A DNA stretch of 64,000 nucleotides from the NCBI GenBank assembly GCA_017871115.1, contig JAFCIZ010000005.1, forward strand, positions 4,581,501-4,645,500, written 5' to 3'. Numbering within the stretch: position 1 is the stretch's first letter; each line of letters opens with the position of its first letter. Position numbers and translations under genes: made by a program. This document shows positions 37,119 to 47,170 of this stretch, piece after piece. The notes beneath the pieces are model-generated. The model did no database searches, was not told the DNA's origin, and was given only the letters and a program-made list of their open reading frames with translations. This stretch comes from Cunninghamella blakesleeana. Its lineage: Eukaryota > Mucoromycota > Mucoromycetes > Mucorales > Cunninghamellaceae.

Positions 37119-40100
37119 ATGGGTAGTAGTCCAATGTCAATATCTTCTATCCAACTATCATCCCCTTTACCTTCACCGTCAGCCACACCTAATCAGCCCA
37201 ATGTTGATACTCATCGCTCACAAACCAATCATATATCTATTAAAACAGACTCAAGTTCTCAAACGACCAATATAGATACTGAAAATACCATTTATTTACC
37301 ACCTCTTGTAATAAATCCTCCTCAACATACAAGTACTTCAATATACCCTCTTGTGGATACACCAACTCCACCTGAATTAAAACGAATATTATTTACTATT
37401 GATAATAAAAAATCAAGTTTATTTGAAGAAATCGAAACTTATGAAGCCTTTGATCATAGTTCGGATCACTTCATTTCTCCATCTACTACAAGAATGTATA
37501 ATATACCTCCTCCTTCTTCTCCCCATTGTGATAATAATAATAATATAACAACTCAAAGAAAACGTTCAGCTTCTACTTATCTCGATAACTTACGTACTTC
37601 TACTACTACCAATAATAATAATGAAAATAATAATAATACTGATACTGATACAACTTGGTCTCCAGTTAGACGAAAACGACATTCTGATTATCATCAAGAG
37701 CATAATAGTATGATTGACTCTGAACAAATGGATAGCCATATTATTAAATCGGAATCTTTGGACTTTAATTCCTCGGTATCAACATTAAATACAATATCAA
37801 CTTCTAATATGTCAACATCTTCTATCAATGCTACTAATCCCGGTTCTACAGCAAATAATGCTTCTTCATCTTCGTCATCATCTATTTTAATGAACTCTAT
37901 CGCCAATCAATCTTTAGTTTCTTTATTACCTGAATTTGCAGCCCATTTACCAACAACAGCAACAACAAATGATATGATTGAATCTAATATCGCAGATAGT
38001 CCTAATTCAGCTTTGCCTTCACCAGTTTCGGATATAGACCCAAATGAGCCTAATTGGCATTCTGCTACCTCGCTTGATATGCAAACAACACACTCTCTTC
38101 AACACCATCCCAGTTTAGAAATGAATTCTTCTATAACTAATACGAATTTAGGTGCTTCTAATCCACATTCTGATGACAGCAATATTAATAATATAACTAC
38201 TGCTACTACTACTGCTACTACGGCTAATATGATGGATATTGTACATGAAACGGATTCACTTACAGATGAAGATATGGACGGTAATAGTACCAATAGTAGT
38301 AACAATAATAGTGATGGTGGTGGTATCAACTCTTTATTGCGTACCTATGATGCTCTTCCTTCCAATATTCAAGATTATTTAATGTTTCAATTATTAAGAC
38401 GTTCGCCTATGGCTTCTTTAAGATTTTCAAGTGATTTGATTATGCAAGCATTAAGAACAGATTTTATATCTGCATTACCTAGACAATTATCACAACATAT
38501 TTTATTATATTTAGATGCTAAATCTTTATGTCGTGCAGCTGGTGTATCAAAATACTGGAAAAAAGTAATTGATGGCGACAGCCAATTATGGAAAGCTAAA
38601 ATTATTGAAGCTGGATTTATTGTAACAACTAATGAAGTAGAAAGCTACCATTCTTCGTCGTCTTTGTCATCTTTATCTTTAGCAGCACCAATCAAAACAG
38701 AAATAATTACACCGATATCATCCTCTTCCATACCCGTTCATTTTAATAATAGTAATAATAATAACAGTGAGCAGCAATCAAATCATCCTTTAACAACAGT
38801 AACATCATCATCACCTACATCCATCACTTCACCTTATTTATCTTCTATTAAAGAAATGATCCATGATGGCGTATATAATTCATTTTTGGATAAACCTTTA
38901 TTCGATCATTCTTTATTATCGGCTACCTCTGAAAACTCATTATCATATCATCACCAACAACAACAACAAAAAATGGCTTCGTCTAATTTAAATGATAATA
39001 ATGATAGCAATAGTAATGGCAATAATAACTTACAGCAACATAATGATTTTAAATGGCAGCCTGATTTTGATCATCCATATAAGAAAATCTATCGTCGGCA
39101 CCATATTATGCGGCTTAACTGGAAACGGAACCGAGCAGAAAAAAAACAAATCACTGGATCTGGCGAAGTTGTTACCTGTTTACAATTTGATGATGATAAA
39201 ATCATTACTGGGTTTGATAATAATAATATTCATATCTACGATATCAAAACAGGTGAATTAAGACGTGTTTTAAAAGACCATGAAGGTGGTGTATGGGCAT
39301 TGCAATATGTTGGGAATACTTTGGTAACAGGGTCAACGGATCGTACCTTAAGAGTGTGGGATATTGAACGTGGTGTATGTAGATATGTCTTTCGTGGTCA
39401 CGGTAGTACAGTAAGATGTCTCTATATTGCGATGCCAACACCTGTACAAGTAGGACCTGGGAAACACGATGTTGTGATTCAACCATCTCAACCTTTAATA
39501 GTCAGTGGCTCAAGAGATTCCTTTTTACGTGTATGGAAACTTCCTTATTTATCAACAAGACATAGTCAACAACAAAAACACTTTCAAGATTCTTCTCATA
39601 ATGCCTTTGATCGACAGTATAATACCAATTCAACCGGTAATAGTAAAAAATATACAAATAATAATAAAAATAATAATGTACTCTATTTATACTAATTAAT
39701 ATTTTTATTTTTATTATTTTATTATTATTAATAGTATTGCAACATCCTTTAGGTCCAACAGCTTCTACAACAGCTACTTCCCATTTATCGTCATATACTC
39801 AACAACAATTTTTTCAAAATCAACAAAAATCACAAGAACATGGATATAATCCATTCTTTATTCATCTTTTACAAGGCCATAGCCAATCAGTACGTGCTTT
39901 AGCAGCTCATGGTAATACATTGGTGAGCGGTAGTTATGATACAACAGTAAAAGTATGGGATTTAGAAAAAGGGAAATTAAGACATACATTAGAAGGTCAT
40001 CAACAAAAAGTATATTCTGTGGCTATTGATGCTCAACGTAATCGATGTATTAGTGGAAGTTTAGATTCAACGATACGTATTTGGAATTTGGCTGATGGTA

Positions 40101-40219
40101 GCTGTGAAAGAGTGTTAAGAGGTAAAAATATATATATTTATATACATTTTATTTTTAAAATATATATATATATATATTTATGTATTTATGTATTTTTTAT
40201 ATATATTCTATTATGTGTA

Positions 40220-40256
<37 letters not shown>

Positions 40257-40747
40257 TAAAAAAAAAAAAAACTTTATTTAGGTCATACTATTCTAGTAGG
40301 TTTACTTGGATTAACGGAAAGATATTTAGTAAGTGCCGCCGCTGATGCCTCTTTACGTATATGGTCATCAGAATCGGGTGAATGTCAACATGTATTATCC
40401 GGCCATAAGGGTGCTATTACTTCATTTCAACATGATGATTATAAAGTTATTTCTGGTTCTGAAGGTGGATTGAAAATGTGGGATATTAAAACAGGTCAAT
40501 TATTACATGATATAATTACTGATATTAATGGTGTTTGGAGAGTTGCGTTTGATGAAAGACGATGTGTAGCTGCTGTTAAAAGGTAATACAAGTATTTAAA
40601 TATAATAGAATATAGCAAAATAAAATAAAATTTTATAGCCCATATATTTATTATGATTATTATTATTATTAATTATATATATATAGTAGTGACGATGTAA
40701 CTAGAATTGAAATATTGGATTATGGTGCAACAATTGAAGACGAATAA
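37119..40747 (+). CDS. CDC4: F-box/WD40 substrate receptor of SCF ubiquitin ligase, Cdc4-like
   Basis: Exons 37119-39636, 39735-40121, 40282-40582 and 40687-40747 encode 1,088 residues. The first about 450 are disordered (Ser/Thr/Asn-rich, with SP and TP sites and a basic SPVRRKRH patch that may be a nuclear signal). The F-box lies at about 455-500 (ISALPRQLSQHILLYLDAKS, then VSKYWKKVIDGDSQLW) and binds Skp1. WD40 repeats start at about 680 (TCLQFDDDKIITGFD, TGSTDRTLRVWD, VSGSRDSFLRVWK, VSGSYDTTVKVWD, SGSLDSTIRIWN) and close with EILDYGATIEDE, as in Cdc4/Fbw7. Such receptors bind phosphodegrons and target cyclins, CDK inhibitors and transcription factors. A long Ser/Asn/Gln linker splits F-box from the propeller. 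The donor at 39637 is preferred over 39679 because only it keeps the frame. Confidence 0.93.
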
Positions 40748-41543
40748 TATTTTTTTGTGTTGTAATTCTTTTTTATATTATTTTTTTAAAAAAGAATATA
40801 TTATAAACCAAAATACTATTAAGTAATAAAAACAATACGTATTTGATTTGAAATATTTTTTATTATTTAAATTTAAATATAAACATATATGTTATGAAGA
40901 TGGTATATATCATTATCTATTTTAACTTGCTTAACTCTTTGTTATTTAGAATATTTATTGTAGATCAATGGTTATTATTATAATGTTTATCTACTTTTAC
41001 TATTTGTAAATATCCTATGATGTAATTTTTGTTTCCACATACATATAGTGAAGTACAATACGTACGTAAATATGGTTTCTTTATATATATCATTATTATT
41101 TTTATCGTGGAAAAAAAGTTATCTCTTACCATTGGTTAAATGCTAGGCTATTACCTTATTTTCTTTTTTCTCACTTGCTAAAGAGAAATTAAGAAAAAAA
41201 AAAAAATAGATGATAAAACCTAATCTATCGAATTTTCAAATCGATAAAGTTTCCTTTTTGATCCATAAATAAATATGATTCGATAAACTGTCATTAAAAA
41301 AAAAAAACGAGTGATAAATACTTATTATAGCCTTTTTTTTATCAGTTTTTATTTTTTTTTTAAAAAAAAAAAAAGGTACGTAATCGTAAAATTGTAAAAA
41401 AAAAAAAAAAAAGATATTAATCAATTATCATGCTTTTTCTTTTTCTTTTTTCACACGAAAAAAAATAAAAAAAGTGTATAATGAGAAAAAAAAAAAACTT
41501 TATTTATTTTTATTAAATATATTACAATAGAAGAATTTCAGAC
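40748..41543. other. Convergent intergenic region, no gene seen
   Basis: About 0.8 kb of AT-rich 3' flanks with A/T homopolymers, including a T10-A13 block at 41352-41374 and a small ATCGA/TCGAT inverted repeat near 41225-41243. Confidence 0.55.
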
Positions 41544-42456
41544 TCAGTTTTTTGATCTTAATAAAAATGGTGACAATATTCTTTCTTGACTAGTTTCTCC
41601 AATAATTCCTTTTGGTAATAATTCTTCAATGATCATGTGAACTTTTTCAAGTTGAAATAAGAGATCTAATTCGGTCTTTTTTTTATAATTATTATTAAAA
41701 AGCAATATGAGTAAAACTTTAATTTAATCCTTGGTAATAAAAACGTATGATGCCTAGAAAAAAATATACATTTTTTTCTTACCACTCGATCAAAATAAGT
41801 ATCCATTGTTTCTATTAAAATTTAAAACAAAAGAAAAAAAAAATCAAATCAAGAAATAAATTTTGATATATATATATATATATATATATAGTATTTAATT
41901 AATTTACCAACAAAAAGCTGTATCCATTCTAATATACTGAATTCGTTCTAAAATATCATTAACAAAGAGAAAATAAAAGTATCATTGTTTATATAGAAAC
42001 ATGATAAATTTAACTATTTTTGGTTCATTTTTTATTATTACCTCTTGTTTCGTAGATCCTACGATGATGTATAATGATGCATAATTTCGATATACTTTTG
42101 AAATAAAATTAAAAAAAAGAGAGATATGAAACGTTAAATCATAATTTTTCACACACTATTTTTTCATTGAAGAATAAAATGGCTCTTTTACCTATATTCA
42201 ATCCTTCATATTTGAAAAATAAGGTCTAAACCATAAGTTTTTTATATTTTTTAAGTTAATAAACCAAGGGAAAAAAAAAACTTTATCCTTATGTATACAT
42301 ATAATATCATATTATTACGTGATGAGGTGGCCTATTTACGCATAGATTTGCCAATTCATATTCGAAATGAATATCATTTTTTAAAGGAATAATATCAAAA
42401 TACCTAGAATATCTAGTTTGACATTTTTTATTAACAATGAGTATAAAGGAAACCAT
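41544..42456 (-). CDS. AP4S1: AP-4 adaptor complex sigma (small) subunit
   Basis: Six short exons on the minus strand (42456-42319, 42225-42192, 42094-42042, 41947-41908, 41811-41783, 41675-41544) join in frame to give 141 residues, the exact size class of AP sigma chains. The product starts MVSFILIVNKKCQTRYSRYF and contains VYRNYASLYIIVGSTKQ, EFSILEWIQLFVETMDTYF and ELDLLFQLEKVHMIIEELL, ending ETSQERILSPFLLRSKN. The VNK start, YRNYASLYIIVG and RILSPFLL tail fit sigma-4 better than sigma-1, -2 or -3. AP-4 is a coat-forming cargo adaptor at the trans-Golgi network; it is missing from Dikarya such as yeast. No exon exceeds 138 nt, so simple ORF scans miss the gene. Sigma-4 rather than sigma-1 is my reading of motifs; a tree would settle it. 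Confidence 0.88.
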
Positions 42457-42833
42457 TTCTAAATATTCAATTTATTATATACTAGTTCTTTTTATTAAAA
42501 AAAAAAAAGGTAAGGTGTACGTGGAATGGAGTGAAAAAAATAAAAAAGGGAGGGAAAAAGAGTAATTTTTTTAATACACCGCCATTGATCACTTTTTTTA
42601 ACTCAGCTTTATCATCTAAAAAAGGAAGGTTGGGTGTGAATTCCTGATTAGGAAGGAAAGGAACGATAAGATTTTGTGCGTGTGACTAATAATATAAAGT
42701 TTTTATTATCTTCTTAAAATTCTTTTTCCTTTTCGTTTTCTAATTATTTTTATTTCACTCACCTTTCTTAATTTTTTTTTCTCTTTCTTTCTGTCATTCA
42801 TTTTTTTTTATTTATTTAAATATATATATAGAA
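42457..42833. promoter_or_regulatory. Divergent promoter (AP-4 sigma / amino-acid permease) with GATA-type and TGACTAA motifs
   Basis: 377 bp shared by two divergent genes. GATAAG at 42665-42670 and a reversed TTATC core near 42609-42614 fit GATA-factor (nitrogen regulation) sites; TGACTAA at 42683-42689 fits the Gcn4/AP-1 half-site pattern TGACTMA. Both are plausible for an amino-acid permease, but these short motifs occur often by chance in AT-rich DNA. Confidence 0.35.
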
Positions 42834-45800
42834 ATGTTTAATAAAAAAGAGGAAAAGAGTGAAGCTTACGTTACTGATCAGATAGGCGATAAAACAGAGA
42901 TTTACGATGATTCTGAAGCTAAAGTGGCAGATCTTGAAAAAAATGATTTCCAAACCGAAACCAAACGTGGTTTAAAGACAAGAATGGTAAAACTGAAAAA
43001 AAATAAAACAAAAAAACAAAAAAATAAAAATAAGAAGCAACTGTATTATGGATGAATTTTTTTTGAATATTAAAGAAAATATCAATATATATATAAATCA
43101 GCTATTTATTCATTTTTCCTTCATATTAAAAAAAAATATAATATATATATAAATTGATCTTTCTATTATTTTCTTTATGTTTTTTTTTATCACTTAGATT
43201 ACTATGATATCCTTGGGTGGCTGTATCGGTACAGGGTTGTTCTTAAATATGGGTACAAACGTTGCCACTGCTGGTCCTGCTGGTGCAGTAAGTGATCATC
43301 TTTTTCTAAAAAGATTAAATATATACAAATCAGATTTTTTTTAATTATAGTTTATTATATTTATATTTTAAATTACATTATATATTATTATTTTATAGTT
43401 GATTGCCTATATTGTCAGTAAGTACTAATGAATCATGAAATTTATATACATTAGTCATATAAATTTTATATTAATTTCTTTTATTATTGTTATTATTATT
43501 ACTATTTCTTTTTCTTTTTTTTAGTTGGTTTCATGGTTTATTGTATTATGACAACTTTGGCTGAAATGGCTGCTTTTATTCCTGTAAGCTACATATAAAT
43601 ATATAATTTTAAAAACCCTCTATACTTGGTAAATTAATTATATCATTATTATACTAATCATTACTATTATTTTCATATTTTTTTTTTTTTTTTTTTCATA
43701 TTAGGTATCCGGTTCTTTCAATCATTATGCTACTAGATTTGTTGACCCATCCTTAGGTTTTGCTTTAGGTTGGAATTATTGGTACTTAAAGAAAAATATA
43801 CAACATACACAAAAAAAAAAAAGAAACCATTACAAATAATTATAATAAATTAACCTATTATTTATCTTTTATTTAGGTTCTCGGTATGTAATAAGTTATG
43901 AAATTAATGATAATACTCTATTATTTTCTAACCTTTTTTTAATACATATATTTATTTATTTATTTATTCTGATCACATCATATGCCGTTTTTTATTTTTT
44001 AGTGGGTAAGTCATTTATAGTAAATAATAAATAAAAGGAATAAATTTCTTTTTCTGATTATTAACTATTTATTATTATTTATTTATTTATTTTTATCTAT
44101 AGAGTGTCACTATCGCCACAGGTATATATTTTTTAATTTTTTTTATCCTATATTATTGAATTAAAAAAGGAAATCGACTCATATTAATTTTATCATATTT
44201 ATTTTTATTTATATTTTTATACATTTTACAAATATAGAACTTGCCGCATGTGCTACTATTATAAATTGGTGGAGTCCTATTGCTCCAGATGCTGTATGGA
44301 GTTTTGTCGCCTTAATATTGATTGTTGCTTTGAATTTATGTAGTGTTAAGTACGTAATCATCGCTTTATATAATAATAATAATAATAACAATAACAATCA
44401 TATATATATATATATATATTTACTCGTATAATATTCTTTTTTTATTCCCAATTTTAGATTATTTGGTGAAATCGAATATTACTTTGCCATGGTCAAGATT
44501 CTTATTGTTATCGTATTCATTATCATGGGTAATTATATATATATATATATAATTATAACTTTATAACACTACCAAGTTACTAATCATTTATTATTTTTTA
44601 TTTTCTTTCTTTATAATAGCTATTTTGGTAACTGCTGGTGCTGCTGGAAATAATGGCCCTATTGGTTTCAGGTACTTAAATAAAATACAAACAAATAAAA
44701 AGAATAATTACATTAGTATTATTCTTCTCTATGAATTGATGATTAACAATTATATATATTTATATGCTCATTTTAGATACTGGCGTGAACCTGGTGCTTT
44801 TGTAGATGGTGCCGTTGGAACTATTAGTGTACTCTTATCTGCTGGTTTCTCTTATCAAGGAACAGAAGTTGGTAAATATTTTTTTTTTCCTTTTATAAAA
44901 CAAAATATATTATTATAGATATAAAACTACTTTTTTTTTTCCCACATTAAAAAAAAACAACCTAATATGATTAAAACAAATACTTACTTTATTTTGTTTT
45001 ATTTTATTTCTATATTATCTATATAGTTGGTATCACTGCTGGTGAAGCTACTAACCCCGTCAAAGCCATTCCTCGCGCCATCCGTAATACTTTCTGGCGT
45101 ATTCTTATTTTCTATGTCTTAACTATTTTCTTGATTGGTCTCTGTCTTTCTTCTGATAATGATAAATTAGTCAATTCTGATGGAGGTCCTGGTACTGCTG
45201 CTTTCACTTTGGTTTTTGAACTTGCTGGTATTGAAGCTGGTGCTCATGTCATTAATGCTATTGTTTTAACTAGTGTGTTATCTGCTGCCAATTCATCCGT
45301 TTATACCACTTCTAGAACTTTACTTGGTTTGGCTAAGGATGGAAACGCTCCTCGCTTTTTTAGTAAAACCAATCGTTTCGGCTCACCTTGGATTGCTATC
45401 CTTTTCTCTTCTTTAGCTGGTTTCGCCTGTTGTTTCGTTAGTATCTATAGTGCTTCTGTTGCCTTTGTTTGGTTCTTAAGTATCACTGCCGTCTCTGGTT
45501 TTATCTCTTGGTGGGGAATTGGTTTTGTTCACCTTCGTTTCAGACGCGCTTATGTCAAACAAGGTCGTGATGTCAATGAATTACCTTATATAAGTAGCTG
45601 GTATCCTTTCAGTGGTATCTTCTCAAGCGTTCTCTGTGTTTTGATTATTCTTGGACAAGGTAATATATATAGAAGAAAAAAAGAATCGTCATCATAGAAA
45701 AAATAAGATAATGATCATTAATTTTTTTTTTATCAACTCATAGGTTATACTGCATTCACTCCTGAATTTGATGGTGTCAAATTTGTAGCAAATTATCTTG

Positions 45801-45979
45801 GTATTGTACCTGCTATTATTTGTTATATTTGTCATAAGTTTATTAAAAGAACCAAGATTATACCAATGGATGAAATTGACTTTGAAACTGGTCGGGTTAC
45901 TAGATATGATATTGATCGAGCTAATGAAAAAGATGCTTCCTTACCTTGGTATAAACGCGCTGTTAAATACATCACTTAA
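42834..45979 (+). CDS. Amino-acid permease (AAT/APC family) with microexons
   Basis: Fourteen exons (42834-42986, 43198-43287, 43399-43417, 43525-43583, 43705-43781, 43877-43883, 44003-44005, 44103-44121, 44238-44349, 44458-44528, 44620-44671, 44777-44871, 45027-45659, 45744-45979) encode 541 residues. A polar N-terminus leads to ITMISLGGCIGTGLFLNMGT, the unwound TM1 that binds substrate in APC carriers, then about 12 membrane helices, with GEATNPVKAIPRAIRNTFWR and the SAANSSVYTTSRTLLGLAKD segment of fungal amino-acid permeases. It should import amino acids by proton symport at the plasma membrane; specificity is unknown. TM3-TM4 is built from exons of 19, 59, 77, 7, 3 and 19 nt. The 3-nt exon supplies one conserved Trp (WFS-W-SVT). 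Start is the first ATG after a C/T-rich leader. Confidence 0.9.
44003..44005 (+). other. Three-nucleotide microexon (TGG) of the permease gene
   Basis: TGG is bounded by a textbook acceptor (T-run then ag) and a textbook donor (gtaag). Including it keeps the frame between the exons at 43883 and 44103 and restores the Trp expected in GWNYWFxW of fungal permeases. Confidence 0.75.
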
Positions 45980-46110
45980 AAAATTAACAACAAAAAAAAA
46001 CCATAATAATTATAATTATAATAATCAACTATGTATTTTATTGTCACTATACTATTAATCTATCAATTTATTTATATGTTTTAATCTATTTATTCTTTAA
46101 CTAGTTATTA

Positions 46111-46154
<44 letters not shown>

Positions 46155-46351
46155 ATTTCATATAAAAATAATAATAATTTATCATTCTGTTTGTTTTTTC
46201 TTTTTATTTTTTTTCCTTTGTATGTGTGTTTTAATATCAAATTGTATTACAAAAATAAATTATTATACATGTCGCACGAAGTATGACATCAAATTATTAT
46301 TTTTTTAAGTTTGATGATTCATTTACTGATTTTCCTTGAGTACAATCACCG

Positions 46352-46403
<52 letters not shown>

Positions 46404-47170
46404 TAAATAAGAATATTTGATCATGACATAATCAAAAAATGTTCAATTATTTTAACTCGATCAGGACACAATAAATAAAACTTTTTTTTTCAATGTTTGA
46501 CTTTTTGTAACAAAAGAACGGACTTTTGTTTTCCTCTCCTTTTTTAATATTAACAAGTAAACATAATCAAAAAGTAGTATAAGTTTATTCATAACCTAAA
46601 GTCTTGAATATCATTTTAATGTAAATAACTTTATTATAAATAAATGGATATGTATATAAGATAAAAACATAACAATAAATCAAAAACCGTAAAAGAGTTT
46701 TTTTTCTTTTTACTTTACCAACTCATGTAAAAACCGCCATCAAAAAAAAATAAAAATAAAAAAGATTTACACGTGCCATGGGATATTTTGACTATTCATA
46801 TAAGAAAATGATCACACTACGTACGAATCATTTTTCCATAAGCTATTTCATATAATAAAAATTTAATCACTTTCATATATATATATATATATCATAAATA
46901 TATACAAGTAAATTTACTTGAGATGCGTGTTTCTCTTAGAAAACAAAGAATAAGCCCTTAAAAAATAAATTTTAGGTAATTTTTTTTAATATTATAATAG
47001 TGTACTTTTTTTTTGAACATTCATTTATTTTATTTATTTAATCAATTACATATTTAAAAGCAACTTTTTCATTCTTTTTATTTATTATTTATTTATGGTT
47101 TCAAAAAAATATAATAAATTAAAACCATGAATAGGGAATATCGATATTAAAATAATAATAATGATAGTGA
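45980..47170. other. Convergent intergenic region with (AT)n run and 50-nt poly(A)
   Basis: About 1.2 kb between two 3' ends. It holds a (AT)n run at about 46113-46152 and an unbroken A50 at 46352-46401. No exon-like segment was found on either strand. Confidence 0.6.
46352..46401 (+). repeat. A50 homopolymer
   Basis: Fifty consecutive A, the longest homopolymer in the window. Confidence 0.9.

Noticed and set aside
42301..42318. Extending AP-4 sigma exon 1 past CATCAC
   Set aside because: The frame meets a stop two codons later, and gtaata is a good donor giving the family's next residues.
43884..44102. Single intron that skips the TGG in the permease
   Set aside because: It keeps frame but deletes a Trp conserved in the family and ignores perfect splice sites on both sides of TGG. 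I keep it as the alternative to test.
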